From the NCBI RefSeq assembly GCF_001315105.1, contig NZ_BAZR01000032.1:1-64000 (forward strand): a stretch of DNA of 64,000 bases, read 5' to 3'. Shown in pieces: positions 46,670 through 55,569 of the stretch (position 1 is the stretch's first letter; the number at the start of each line of letters is the position of its first letter). This DNA is from Paenibacillus sp. JCM 10914. Its GTDB lineage: Bacteria > Bacillota > Bacilli > Paenibacillales > Paenibacillaceae. The notes beneath the pieces are model-generated. The model saw only the letters and a program-made list of their open reading frames with translations, ran no database searches and was not told the DNA's origin. Made by a program: the position numbers and the translations under genes.

Positions 46670-48201
46670 CGAACAGACCTCACCGTCGTATGTCTAGACG
46701 CCATGCTCATAAGCCAACCGCATCAACGGGATCGCATCAAGCTAATTCAACTTCCGGCATCACGGATGAAGAATCATTACGCGCTCGCTACGCTTCCTCT
46801 GCCGATGTGGTCATTGCCCACTTTACCAGCCATCGCGAGGAATCCATCCATGCCCTACTATTATACGCTGAGGGAATGGTGAAATCCGACTTAATGACGC
46901 AGTACGTACTACCTGATCTGGAAGAAAAACTGGAGCATTATACAGACTGGAACTCGTTACAGAACATGTTGGATTTGACTATGGAATGGAGCCAAATCAA
47001 GCCAGAGACCGACATTGACACACTTCTATTCGCTGGACGTCTGCTCGCTTATTTCCCTTCCGCCAATCGTTTCTACTCGATTGATGTCTCCAATGTTCCC
47101 GGACGATTGCCAGAAGAATCTAACACCGAAGTCGCTATTAAAGGAGCGCGCGACGGATTTACGGAAGATTTGAACATCAACGTAGCGCTGATTCGCAAGC
47201 GACTTCGCACCTCTTCACTGCATAACGAAAAGTTTGTAATCGGTACCCGTAGTCAGACACGAGTCGTCTTGATGTACATTCATGATATTATTCGGCCAGA
47301 ACTGGTTGAGGAGGCAAGGTATCGGTTAGAGGGGATTCAGGTTGATGCTCTAATTACAAGCGGTCAATTGGAGGAAGCGGTCGCTGATTCTACATTGGCT
47401 CTTTTTCCGCTGGTAGATTATATTGGAAGACCCGATTTTGTAGCAGAATGTCTGCTCAAAGGGCGTTTTGTTATTATTGTCGACGGCTCACCCATGGCCA
47501 TCATCGGTCCCTGCAATTTGTTCGAAATTTTGAAATCTCCAGAGGACGCGTATTCACCGTACTATTTTGTCATCTTTGAACGCTTGCTTCGCTTGATCGG
47601 GTTAATTATCGCCATTTTCCTTCCCGGCTTCTGGATCTCTTTAACCAGCTATAATGTAGACCAATTGCCGATTCACTTACTCGCCACGGTAACCGTATCC
47701 CGCTTCGGTTTGCCTTTCTCCGGACCGATGGAGATTCTGTTGATGCTCGGAATGTTTGAACTATTTCGTGAAGCAGGGATTCGTCTGCCCAAAGCCGTTG
47801 GACAGACCATCGCGGTGCTCGGTGGTCTGATCATTGGCGATGCGGCGATTCGTGCGGGATTAACTTCCCCAACGATGCTCGTGGTATCGGCCACCACCGC
47901 AGTTGCCACCTTTACATTAGTCAATCAGACTTTAACTGGGACTGTAAGTATCGTTCGACTCTATGTAATATTATGGTCCTCGTTATTAGGAATGGTCGGG
48001 TTCTTCATTGGCATGTTAAGCTTGTTTGCTTATCTTTCGGTCCTGCAATCCTTTGGACTTCCATACCTGGCCCCGATTACCCCTCTATATTGGAAAGACG
48101 CGATGAATGCACTTCTCAAGAAGCCATGGGCGTTTACAAAAGAAAGACCTCGGATGCTTGAAACCCAGGATTCGACATCTCAAGAAAAGGAGCCAACATG
48201 A
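46666..48201 (+). CDS. Spore germinant receptor subunit A (GerAA family)
   Basis: 511 residues: a hydrophilic N-terminal domain of about 280 residues (SADVVIAHFTSHREESIHAL, DGFTEDLNINVALIRKRLRT, VVLMYIHDII, GRPDFVAECLLKGRFVIIVD) followed by four to five TM segments (LIIAIFLPGFWISLTSYN, GMFELFREAGIRLPKAVGQT). This is the A subunit of nutrient germinant receptors, which forms the ion channel. ATG 46666 follows AAAGGAGG. Middle gene of a B-A-C operon. Confidence 0.93.
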   Translation: MTNRPHRRMSRRHAHKPTASTGSHQANSTSGITDEESLRARYASSADVVIAHFTSHREESIHALLLYAEGMVKSDLMTQYVLPDLEEKLEHYTDWNSLQNMLDLTMEWSQIKPETDIDTLLFAGRLLAYFPSANRFYSIDVSNVPGRLPEESNTEVAIKGARDGFTEDLNINVALIRKRLRTSSLHNEKFVIGTRSQTRVVLMYIHDIIRPELVEEARYRLEGIQVDALITSGQLEEAVADSTLALFPLVDYIGRPDFVAECLLKGRFVIIVDGSPMAIIGPCNLFEILKSPEDAYSPYYFVIFERLLRLIGLIIAIFLPGFWISLTSYNVDQLPIHLLATVTVSRFGLPFSGPMEILLMLGMFELFREAGIRLPKAVGQTIAVLGGLIIGDAAIRAGLTSPTMLVVSATTAVATFTLVNQTLTGTVSIVRLYVILWSSLLGMVGFFIGMLSLFAYLSVLQSFGLPYLAPITPLYWKDAMNALLKKPWAFTKERPRMLETQDSTSQEKEPT

Positions 48202-48207
48202 TCCTTC

Positions 48208-49368
48208 ATGAGAAACCATGTACAATTATTCAAACTCATTGTTGTCTTAATGTCTCTCCACCTACTTACCGGATGCTGGGACATTAAAGAGATTCAAGAC
48301 ATTAACTATATAACGGCCATTGGCGTTGATTACGAGGATGACCACTATATTTTATATAGCCAAATGATTGATTTCACCTCCATTGCCAAGACGGAGGGCG
48401 GCAAATCGGCAACTCCCTCGCAAATCTGGGTATCTAGAACAACCGGCAAGACACTGGACGCCGCGATCAATAACATATATGATTCCGCTCAAGTTCGGAC
48501 GATCTGGGGACATATTTCCAGCATTGTGATAAGCGAACGTGCACTATCTCAAGGTGTAATCTACAAGATGGATACCATTGCCCGGTTTCAGGAGGTGCGG
48601 ATGACGCCGTGGGTGTATGGCACAAGGGATTCCATTGAAGAACTGTTCTACACCCCCGCATTCTTTAACTTGTCCCCATTAAACACGATGCTGCACGAGC
48701 CATTAGAGGAATACAAACAGAAATCGGTCATTGCGCCCATTCGTTTCTTTGACTTTGCTGCCGAGGTAACAGAACCCGGATACACCGTCATTTTGCCTAA
48801 CCTTACCATCAATAAGGTAACATGGTCGACCCAGGACAAAAGAGATCCTAAGCTCGCTATTGATGGTGCCTTTATGCTGTCCGAGGACAAATTGCTAGGT
48901 TATCTTGATAATGTAAAATTAAGCGGTTTGCGCTGGATGAGTCACTTCACAAGACGTTCTCATCTTCCGATCCATAATGAAGGTAATTATTCAGGCGTTG
49001 TTGTGTTGAAGAATCCTAGAATTCGTAAAGAGCTGGTAATGGAGCAAGGAAAACCCGTGTTTAACATCCATGTTCGATTACATGGCAATGTGGTCGAAAT
49101 ATTAGAGAAATATTCCAAGCATGAACTGGAAAACCAAGCTGCCGTCCAGGTGAGAAAAGAGATTCTGGATACATTTAATAACAGCATTAATATAAAAGCG
49201 GATGTTTATAGCTTGGAGCATGTTTTTTTCAAGAAGAACATGAAATTGTGGAGACAACAACAGGGTAAGGAAGGAATGCTTCATATCGATGGCGAATCGC
49301 TGAATGCTGTTAAAGTCGAGGTGTTTCTGGACCATGTGGGCATGAAGGTATTGCATCAAGGTGAGTAA
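48208..49368 (+). CDS. Spore germinant receptor lipoprotein subunit C (GerAC family)
   Basis: 386 residues with a lipoprotein signal (LIVVLMSLHLLTGC, lipidated Cys23) followed by the invariant WDIKEIQDINYITAIGVDY start of Ger(x)C proteins and three small domains. It completes the germinant receptor on the outer face of the spore inner membrane. ATG 48208 is the only sensible start, although the AAAAGGAG site is about 15 bases upstream, longer than optimal. It is followed by a terminator. Confidence 0.93.
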   Translation: MRNHVQLFKLIVVLMSLHLLTGCWDIKEIQDINYITAIGVDYEDDHYILYSQMIDFTSIAKTEGGKSATPSQIWVSRTTGKTLDAAINNIYDSAQVRTIWGHISSIVISERALSQGVIYKMDTIARFQEVRMTPWVYGTRDSIEELFYTPAFFNLSPLNTMLHEPLEEYKQKSVIAPIRFFDFAAEVTEPGYTVILPNLTINKVTWSTQDKRDPKLAIDGAFMLSEDKLLGYLDNVKLSGLRWMSHFTRRSHLPIHNEGNYSGVVVLKNPRIRKELVMEQGKPVFNIHVRLHGNVVEILEKYSKHELENQAAVQVRKEILDTFNNSINIKADVYSLEHVFFKKNMKLWRQQQGKEGMLHIDGESLNAVKVEVFLDHVGMKVLHQGE

Positions 49369-49393
49369 ATTGACGCTTACACTTACACGCATA

Positions 49394-49427
49394 AAGGCAG
49401 CCGTATGGAACAAAGACAGGCTGCCTT
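49394..49427 (+). terminator. Terminator-like hairpin after ger operon
   Basis: The stem AAGGCAGCC/GGCTGCCTT with a 16-base loop lies about 26 bp after the last ger stop. The T tract is weak (TTGGTTATGTT). Confidence 0.6.
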
Positions 49428-49497
49428 GGTTATGTTATAAAAAGATAAATTGAATTGGTTATGCCCTTTTATGTGGAGATAAGGATACAGCGAGAAA

Positions 49498-49671
49498 TCA
49501 GATGATGATTTCTTCCAGATCCTCATCCGAACTCAGCTCTTCGTACGCGATGTAAAGGCCGATTGCTGAAGCGATGAAAGCTAAGATACCTGCTACTAAG
49601 ACCAATTGCTTAGCCGTAGCCTTGTTAAGTGTACTTCGTTTCTTTCGTCTTTTCTGAACGCTTTGGCTCAT
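49498..49671 (-). CDS. Small single-pass membrane protein
   Basis: 57 residues: a basic N-terminus (QKRRKKRSTLNKA), one TM helix (QLVLVAGILAFIASAIGLYIAY) and an acidic tail (EELSSDEDLEEIII). ATG 49671 is preceded by GGGAGGTAAGG, a good ribosome binding site, which decides the start. No family name is known to me. Charge layout suggests N-in topology. Monocistronic. Confidence 0.65.
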   Translation of the reverse strand: MSQSVQKRRKKRSTLNKATAKQLVLVAGILAFIASAIGLYIAYEELSSDEDLEEIII

Positions 49672-49692
49672 AGCCTTACCTCCCACTTCCAC

Positions 49693-50092
49693 GCCATTAC
49701 AATAAAATATGATTCAAAACTGCAAAAGTTGTTAGGCAAAACACGTGTTTATAGTTATCGTGACATATGGCTATCTACTCCAGAGTAGGCATGATCATTA
49801 CACGATCTTCGTTTCTTCTTAGTACATACTTAAATTTGAACAAAATGCGTGACGAGTAGCGCAAGCAAAAAGCTGCTGATCAACGGCACAACCCGTTGTA
49901 ATCCGGAGCTCTGCGCTTCACCTGCCGCAAACTCGCGCCAAAATAGTAGAATTGACGATATCAGCCATCTATGATCGCGTGATAGATACAAGTTTCAATG
50001 CACCCACCATATTGTAAGCAACACCTAGCTGGGTACTCCTGTGCTGAGCAACCTTATTCACCGGTATAGAAGAATTTGTGTTCAACCATCAA
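49693..50092. other. Gene-free stretch
   Basis: No frame with a start, ribosome binding site or recognised motif is found on either strand. It may hold gene remnants, but none was identified. Confidence 0.4.
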
Positions 50093-50120
50093 ACAGGGAC
50101 AGGCTCTCGCCCATCCCTGT
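50093..50120 (-). terminator. Terminator-like hairpin of the LLM gene
   Basis: The stem ACAGGGA/TCCCTGT with a loop of 14 bases lies 10 bp downstream of the oxidoreductase stop on the - strand. Only a short T-rich tail follows. Confidence 0.5.
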
Positions 50121-50129
50121 CATAGTTCG

Positions 50130-51122
50130 TTACAGCAGTTCACGCGCCAGTAAGCGGTATACTTCCAGTCGCTTCTCTTGAGAATGGGGAATGCTACAAA
50201 TCATCGCTTCATCAAAGCCATAGTGAGCTTGTTCTTCCAACAGCTGTGTTGCCACGTCTTTGACTGCTCCTACCAAGTGAATCTTGCGACCCTCTTGAAT
50301 CGCCATCCGATCAATCTCGGTTAGCGATACATTCTGAGCTTCTTCCGGCGTCAGAATTTGCGTAATCCTGCCTTTTCCCATCATTAAGCGGAAAATATCT
50401 TGTGGAAGTGCCTCGTACTCCGCTTCTTCCTTGGTCTCAGCTGTGGTCACCATGTAAGACACATTAATTTCCGGTTTCGCCATAAAGTCAGACGATTGGA
50501 AATGGTTACGGTATTGATCCAATATGTCATTACTCATCGCGCCGTTGAAGAATTGGGCAAACGAATACCCTACCCCCATCTGTGCCGCCTTCAACGCACT
50601 GTTACCACTGGAGCCGAGCAGCCACACTTCGGGCAGAGCAACTTCTGTCGGAGCTGCGAGATTCTTGACATAAAGTTCGTCTTCAGGAATTTGATCCGCT
50701 AGTAATTGCATCGTAATTCCAAGTTTGTCGTACATATTGTGCAGCATTAACTGACGACCCTCGGAAAGAGCATACATCGCACTCGTATCTCCTCCCGGAG
50801 CCCGACCTACGCCGAAGTCGATTCTTCCGGGTGTAAAAGCACTTAACGTCTTGAACACTTCCGCCAGCTTAAGCGGCGAATAGTGCATCATCATCACCCC
50901 GCCAGTCCCGATGCGAATCCGCTTTGTTCTTGCCGCGAGGCGAGCAGCCGTAACTTCAGGTGCTGAGCTGGCGAACGTATTGCCGCCGTGATGTTCAGCC
51001 ATCCACATTCTGCTATAACCTAATTCATCGGCCAATATGGCCAGTTCTTCTGCTTTATGAAGAGCACCTTCAGGCGTGTTGCCACTTGTAACAGGCGCTT
51101 GATCCAAAATGCTTAATCTCAT
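50130..51122 (-). CDS. LLM-class flavin-dependent oxidoreductase (luciferase-like)
   Basis: 330 residues, a TIM-barrel F420/FMN-dependent monooxygenase-like protein. Typical segments are LSILDQAPVTSG at the start, RMWMAEHHG, RIRIGTGGVMMMHYSPLKLAE, RIDFGVGRAPGGD and GSSGNSALKAAQMGVGYSFA. It belongs to the MsnO8-type bacterial luciferase-like subgroup. The reaction is unknown. ATG 51122 follows AAGGGATGA. It lies 18 bp downstream of an Rrf2 regulator in the same direction and is probably co-transcribed with and controlled by it. Confidence 0.88.
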   Translation of the reverse strand: MRLSILDQAPVTSGNTPEGALHKAEELAILADELGYSRMWMAEHHGGNTFASSAPEVTAARLAARTKRIRIGTGGVMMMHYSPLKLAEVFKTLSAFTPGRIDFGVGRAPGGDTSAMYALSEGRQLMLHNMYDKLGITMQLLADQIPEDELYVKNLAAPTEVALPEVWLLGSSGNSALKAAQMGVGYSFAQFFNGAMSNDILDQYRNHFQSSDFMAKPEINVSYMVTTAETKEEAEYEALPQDIFRLMMGKGRITQILTPEEAQNVSLTEIDRMAIQEGRKIHLVGAVKDVATQLLEEQAHYGFDEAMICSIPHSQEKRLEVYRLLARELL

Positions 51123-51140
51123 CTTCGTATCATCCCTTCG

Positions 51141-51623
51141 TTACTTGACCATTTTCTGGTTAACCCATTCCTCTAACGCCTCAACCTTATCTTGAAATCG
51201 TTCTGACTTCATCTCATCGGCCAAGGAGGCTATCGTCTCCCGCTTCAATACCGATTTCCAGGAAGATTCCGCCTCTTCCATCAAATTGTTGAGCAGACAA
51301 CAGTGGTCTTCCTTCTCTAGATCCAGCATATCCACCAGAATCCCGTGGGATGAATACAGCGATTGCTGACCCTCTACCGCAAGGTACACATCATACACTC
51401 GAATCTCCGCCGCCGTCTTCTTCAACTTAAAGCCGCCCTTGATCCCTGGGACCGATGCAATCAGATCTGCCGCAACCAGCTTACGCAGCAGCTTTTGAAA
51501 ATAGGTGGGTGACGTTCCAAGCTGCTGACTAATGGCTTCTCCTGGCAGCACGGCCTTGTCGGGAAGCATGTTAAGCAGAACCAAGGCATAAACGGACTGC
51601 TCAACCCCGGTTTTCATATGCAT
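51141..51623 (-). CDS. Rrf2-family transcriptional regulator
   Basis: About 160 residues: winged helix-turn-helix EQSVYALVLLNMLPDKAVLP, then ISQQLGTSPTYFQKLLRKLV and the wing GIKGGFKLKK, with a C-terminal dimerisation helix. The cysteine triad of Fe-S Rrf2 members (IscR/NsrR) is not present; only a CC pair at DHCCLLNNL occurs, so cluster binding is doubtful and a small ligand or redox thiol is more likely. The ATG at 51623 is preferred because AAAGGAG lies nine bases upstream. Confidence 0.85.
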   Translation of the reverse strand: MHMKTGVEQSVYALVLLNMLPDKAVLPGEAISQQLGTSPTYFQKLLRKLVAADLIASVPGIKGGFKLKKTAAEIRVYDVYLAVEGQQSLYSSHGILVDMLDLEKEDHCCLLNNLMEEAESSWKSVLKRETIASLADEMKSERFQDKVEALEEWVNQKMVK

Positions 51624-51782
51624 GTCCAGCATCTCCTTTCATTAGAATCTCTATGACAATATCGGACTTCAACACATTTCTATCTAAAGCGGATAAACAA
51701 TATCCACGTTATATATTATCTTAGATGATGACGAAAGTAAAACGGGAATAACCCCAGCACTTTGGGGTGGTGATTTCTGCAC
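51624..51782. other. Intergenic region upstream of Rrf2 gene
   Basis: Contains the Rrf2 gene's promoter area. TTGAAGTCCGATATTGTCATAG on the - strand (51654-51675, two parts: TTGAAGTCCGATA, TTGTCATAG) is a candidate regulatory stretch. No gene is seen. Confidence 0.3.
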
Positions 51783-51812
51783 AAAAAGAGCCCCCATCTC
51801 ATGATGGAGGTC
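51783..51812 (-). terminator. Rho-independent terminator
   Basis: On the - strand GACCTCCATC-ATGA-GATGGGGGCTC is followed by TTTTTG. It lies about 140 bp after the metallo-hydrolase stop. Confidence 0.65.
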
Positions 51813-51952
51813 TTACAAGCAGTCAAGTAAACAGCGTAACAGAACCCTCCAGCGAACGTGGCCTTAAAATCTACCGTTACAGACCGCGCAAGGAAACGTG
51901 TCATAAGTAAGGCGAGATCGTGTGCTATTCGGGCTGTCTCCACTCGATTAGC

Positions 51953-53047
51953 CTATCTCCACCAAACCAAAGACGTTTCTTCCGGATCTCCTAATACCAC
52001 TGTTTGTCCAATCCTTGGAGTTGCAATCTCCACACCCATTTGACGTGCCGCCGTAACGATACGTTCGATTGGATCAGTCCATGCGTGCAGTGCTAATGTA
52101 AAAGCCCCCCAGTGAATCGGAATTAGCAGCCTTGCCTGCACATCAAGGTGCGCCTGGACCGTCTGCTCGGGCATCATATGTATCGCTTCCCAGCTAGCAT
52201 TGTATTGGCCGCATTCCACCAAAGCGACGTCGAAAGGTCCGTACTGCTCTCCGATTTCTTTAAAGTGGGGACCGTATCCACTATCTCCACTACAGAAGAC
52301 GCTCGTATTCCGACCTTTCACGACCCATGAACACCACAGCGTCGCGTTTTGATCGAATCCCCGTCTGCCCGAGAAATGACGCGCTGGCGTACAAGCGAGT
52401 GTCAGCCCTCCGAATGTAGTGGCGTCCCACCATCCGAGTTCCTCGATGTTATCTGCTCTTACACCCCAACGAATCAAGTGAGCACGTATGCCCTGCGGAA
52501 CAAAGAAACGCCCCACCTTATCCTTAATCCGCTTAATAGTGCCGTAATCGAGATGATCGTAATGATCGTGCGTGATCAGTACGGCGTCCAGCGAAGGCAA
52601 TTGTTCAGCTTCTAGCGGTGGTCGCCCGCTGTACCGTTTACCGCCGAATGCCGGGAATGGCGATGGAGTGCGCCCCAACATCGGGTCGACCAAGATCGTC
52701 TGCCCCTCAATAAACAGCAGAAACGTCGAATGTCCGAACCATATAATACGCGTTTGATCGCCGCTCGTAAATTCGACCGGATCTACAGGGTCGATCGAGA
52801 GTGTTGTCGCTGGCCGCCGATGCTTACTGTCTTTGAGATATTCCTTTGTTACAGCAAGCAAATTGCTAGGACTAACCCCCGCAGAAGTTGGAATCAAATT
52901 AATGAATTTCCCGCCGGAATATCTAGCCCCGTTCGCAATGAACGCCAAGCGCTCCTCACGAGATATACGTCCGCCGAACGTCGGATAAAATCGAAACCAT
53001 ACAAACCCTGCGGCAATGACTCCGCAAATCGTAATAATCCACCACAC
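51953..53047 (-). CDS. MBL-fold metallo-hydrolase, NAPE-PLD/UlaG-like
   Basis: About 364 residues. An N-terminal hydrophobic segment (WWIITICGVIAAGFVWFRF) anchors it to the membrane or exports it. A metallo-beta-lactamase fold follows with IIWFGHSTFLLFIEGQTILV, zinc motif HDHYDHLD (about 160-167), PARHFSGR, SGDSGY and IPIHWGAF. It is closest to N-acyl-phosphatidylethanolamine phospholipase D-type hydrolases, which cleave phosphodiesters in lipids; the actual substrate is unknown. GTG 53047 with AAGGTGG eight bases upstream is favoured over GTG 53059. It follows the FGE gene in the same direction. Confidence 0.85.
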   Translation of the reverse strand: MWWIITICGVIAAGFVWFRFYPTFGGRISREERLAFIANGARYSGGKFINLIPTSAGVSPSNLLAVTKEYLKDSKHRRPATTLSIDPVDPVEFTSGDQTRIIWFGHSTFLLFIEGQTILVDPMLGRTPSPFPAFGGKRYSGRPPLEAEQLPSLDAVLITHDHYDHLDYGTIKRIKDKVGRFFVPQGIRAHLIRWGVRADNIEELGWWDATTFGGLTLACTPARHFSGRRGFDQNATLWCSWVVKGRNTSVFCSGDSGYGPHFKEIGEQYGPFDVALVECGQYNASWEAIHMMPEQTVQAHLDVQARLLIPIHWGAFTLALHAWTDPIERIVTAARQMGVEIATPRIGQTVVLGDPEETSLVWWR

Positions 53048-53126
53048 TCTGCATACCACCTTATTCGCTCCGCCAATCGGTAGGAGGATCGTAATTTAGT
53101 CATTTAGTTATTTATTATATCCGAAT

Positions 53127-54101
53127 TTAGTCCAATGATCTCGCCACCCGGAATCCGCAGTTTCCGGTCGAACTGTCAGGCGTATTGGAACTGCGTGCCG
53201 CTACCCGATAGCGATTGCAGTACGAGCGATGGCACAAGTACGAGCCGCCCCGCATGGAACGGCGCCCGGTCGGCTGCCTAAATTCCAGATCGATGGCAGC
53301 AGTCTGCCGATGGTATGCGGGAGAGAACCAATCGCTGCACCATTCCCATACATTCCCCGACACATTGTATAGTCCGTAACCGTTCGGTTCATAAGCATCC
53401 ACTGGGGCCGTACCGACGTAACCGTCGAGCGCGTTGTTTTTGGAAGGGAATTTGCCTTGCCAAATGTTGCAGCGGTGCGTGCCGTCCTGCTTCAATAAAT
53501 CTCCCCAAGGGTACGTCTTGCCCGCAAGTCCACCGCGGGCGGCGTACTCCCACTCTGCCTCTGTAGGCAGTCGGAAGCCCCCCCACTCGCAATACGCTTG
53601 TGCGTCATGCCAGGAAATATGTACAACCGGATGATCCAGCCGATCCGCAACATCCGAGTCAGGTCCTTCCGGCGCACGCCAGTAAGCCCCCTCAACCACA
53701 AGCCACCATGGAACTTCCTGCGGCACATTCACAACTTGCCGCCTAGTTTCTTCGGAGGCCAATATATGAAACACGAACGACCAACCGAAGCGCTCCGCTT
53801 CGGTGACGTAACCGGTGGATTTGACGAAGGCCAGAAAGTCCGCGTTCGTTACTGCATACGGAGCAATTTGAAATGACGAGACCTCAACCGGACGTACCGG
53901 CCCCTCTCCATCTCGCGGAAAGCCGTCTTGCGCGTTCGTTCCCATGTCGAAAACACCGCCGGGAATGTTGACAAAGCGTTTCCCAATGTCTTGATTCGTA
54001 ACGGGTGAGAACGCTAATTTTGAACAGGCGCTAGCTTTGCTTGTACCAGACTGTTGAACCTGATCCCTTGAACCTGTGCAGCAGGATGTTGGTTTATTCA
54101 A
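53127..54101 (-). CDS. Formylglycine-generating enzyme (sulfatase-modifying factor)
   Basis: About 324 residues with the FGE-sulfatase fold: FVNIPGGVFDMGTN, VTNADFLAFVKSTGY, HPVVHISWHDAQAYCEW, RLPTEAEWEYAARGG, VSGNVWEWCSDW. The C-terminal copper/active-site pair Cys290 and Cys295 is in GGSYLCHRSYC, followed by NTPDSS as in true FGEs such as human SUMF1. It converts a Cys in the CxPxR motif of sulfatases to formylglycine. No sulfatase is in the window, so the client lies elsewhere. An N-terminal SCC...SAC stretch is typical of bacterial FGEs. TTG 54101 follows GTGGAGG. Confidence 0.9.
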   Translation of the reverse strand: MNKPTSCCTGSRDQVQQSGTSKASACSKLAFSPVTNQDIGKRFVNIPGGVFDMGTNAQDGFPRDGEGPVRPVEVSSFQIAPYAVTNADFLAFVKSTGYVTEAERFGWSFVFHILASEETRRQVVNVPQEVPWWLVVEGAYWRAPEGPDSDVADRLDHPVVHISWHDAQAYCEWGGFRLPTEAEWEYAARGGLAGKTYPWGDLLKQDGTHRCNIWQGKFPSKNNALDGYVGTAPVDAYEPNGYGLYNVSGNVWEWCSDWFSPAYHRQTAAIDLEFRQPTGRRSMRGGSYLCHRSYCNRYRVAARSSNTPDSSTGNCGFRVARSLD

Positions 54102-54145
54102 ATGCAATATCCTCCACGTTCTTGTAGTTTTAAATACGTGTCCGG

Positions 54146-54568
54146 CTAATAGTTCGGAGAGACGCTTCGTACTTCGTCTTTTTGGATGGTCAGCATTCTT
54201 TCTTTTCTCAGGATGGTCTGTTCATATCGTTCGATTTTATGGTCGAGCCGGTGCAGGGTATGGGTCATCTCTTCGATTTTGGCGGAAAGTTGATTCCGCT
54301 GCTCGATCAACATTTGTTTCCGAGTGTCCAACGTTTCCTCGCCTTTTTGAAAAAGCGTCACATACTCGATCAGCATCTCAACCGGCAGCCCTGCGTTTTG
54401 CCGCATGCATTTGATGAAATCGACCCATCTGAGGTTCTCTTCGGTATAGGCTCTTATACCGCTCTGATTTCGGTTAACCGGCGGAATCAGACCAATGCGT
54501 TCATAATAACGAAGCGTATCTTGGGAGAGTCCGAATTGTTCGCTGACTTGCCCTATTGTCATGGTCAT
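54146..54568 (-). CDS. MerR-family transcriptional regulator
   Basis: About 140 residues: winged helix MTIGQVSEQFGLSQDTLRYY, ERIGLIPPVNRNQSGIRAY and WVDFIKCMRQNAGLPVEMLI, then a long coiled-coil for dimerisation. It lacks the Cys residues of metal-sensing MerR proteins and resembles the AdhR/YdfA type, which responds to aldehydes or other stress. ATG 54568 follows GAGGGGG. It is 19 bp after the peptidase-C26 gene and upstream of FGE, so it may control this group. Confidence 0.87.
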   Translation of the reverse strand: MTMTIGQVSEQFGLSQDTLRYYERIGLIPPVNRNQSGIRAYTEENLRWVDFIKCMRQNAGLPVEMLIEYVTLFQKGEETLDTRKQMLIEQRNQLSAKIEEMTHTLHRLDHKIERYEQTILRKERMLTIQKDEVRSVSPNY

Positions 54569-54587
54569 ACCAGGTCCCCCTCTTGTT

Positions 54588-55328
54588 TTATACTGCATCA
54601 ATGACGCGATGCGTACCCAGTCTGCAAGAATTCACAAATCCAAAAAAGATCTTGTCGCTGTACGGTTCCGTCTGGTAGCTGAACTCAGGATGCCATTGCA
54701 CGCCCAGAACGAATGTATGAATTGGCATGAACACCGATTCAATCATCCCGTCCGCAGCCGTTGCCGCAACGCTCAGCTGTCCTGAAAGCACTTTGATTCC
54801 CTGATGGTGATAGCTGTTCACTTCGATCGCATCCGTCTGCAAAACATGATGAAGCAGACTGCCTGCTTCAATCTGTACGCGGTGCGCGGGCGTGGAATAG
54901 GGAGGCTTCTGCTTATGGTTAATCATCGCATCCGACTGAAGCTGTGCAGGAATATCTTGATAGAGCGATCCGCCCAGCAAAATGTTGAACAATTGCAGCC
55001 CGCGACAGATCCCCAGTGCCGGCTTATCCAGCTCAAGCACCTTCGCGAACAGCATCGATTCCATCCGGTCACGCTCATGGCACAATTCCCCGCACCATTC
55101 ACCGACGGCTTCTCCGTACATGACAGGATTTACGTCATGACCGCCCGTAAACAGAAATCCATCGAATCGTTGGGCCAGTTCCTTAATCATCTCTGCGTTC
55201 GTCGTCAATGGCAGCATAACGGGGATTCCACCGGCATGCTCTACCGCCTTCATGTAACCCGGCAGCATCCAATAACTTTCCTTCTCTGAATCATACAAGG
55301 GCAGTACGCCGATTAAGGGTCTTTGCAT
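54588..55328 (-). CDS. Peptidase C26 / gamma-glutamyl-gamma-aminobutyrate hydrolase-like (class I GATase)
   Basis: 246 residues, a single class I glutamine amidotransferase domain of the PuuD type, which hydrolyses gamma-glutamyl amides. The nucleophile Cys lies in LGICRGLQLFNILLGG, and the His/Glu of the triad are in GVQWHPEFSY. FTGGHDVNPVMYGE near residue 60 is the family signature. ATG 55328 follows GCGGAGG. It is the first gene of a likely C26-merR-FGE-MBL run. Substrate in this organism is unknown. Confidence 0.9.
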   Translation of the reverse strand: MQRPLIGVLPLYDSEKESYWMLPGYMKAVEHAGGIPVMLPLTTNAEMIKELAQRFDGFLFTGGHDVNPVMYGEAVGEWCGELCHERDRMESMLFAKVLELDKPALGICRGLQLFNILLGGSLYQDIPAQLQSDAMINHKQKPPYSTPAHRVQIEAGSLLHHVLQTDAIEVNSYHHQGIKVLSGQLSVAATAADGMIESVFMPIHTFVLGVQWHPEFSYQTEPYSDKIFFGFVNSCRLGTHRVIDAV

Positions 55329-55488
55329 GGTGAACCTCCGCTTTTTTGAGATTCATTATATATAGTCTTTGCAATGAATACTAGTTCATGTCAACTCAAT
55401 GTCAAGAAGAAAATTGGGGTGTTCGCTCATGGGCGAACGATGGTGAGCATATGCGGGGATCTCGGAGCTTAACCGAAAAAGCAAGGAA

Positions 55489-55531
55489 GGGCTGTCTTGC
55501 AAGACCCAAGATCTTGTAGAAAGACAGCCCC
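55489..55531 (-). terminator. Terminator of the second glycan operon
   Basis: A long hairpin: GGGCTGTCTT pairs with AAGACAGCCC and an inner CAAGA/TCTTG. On the - strand GCTTTTTCGG follows. It lies 39 bp after the GH2 stop. Confidence 0.8.
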
Positions 55532-55569
55532 AATAAATGCAAATGTGGATATGTTACGCAAAAGATTGC

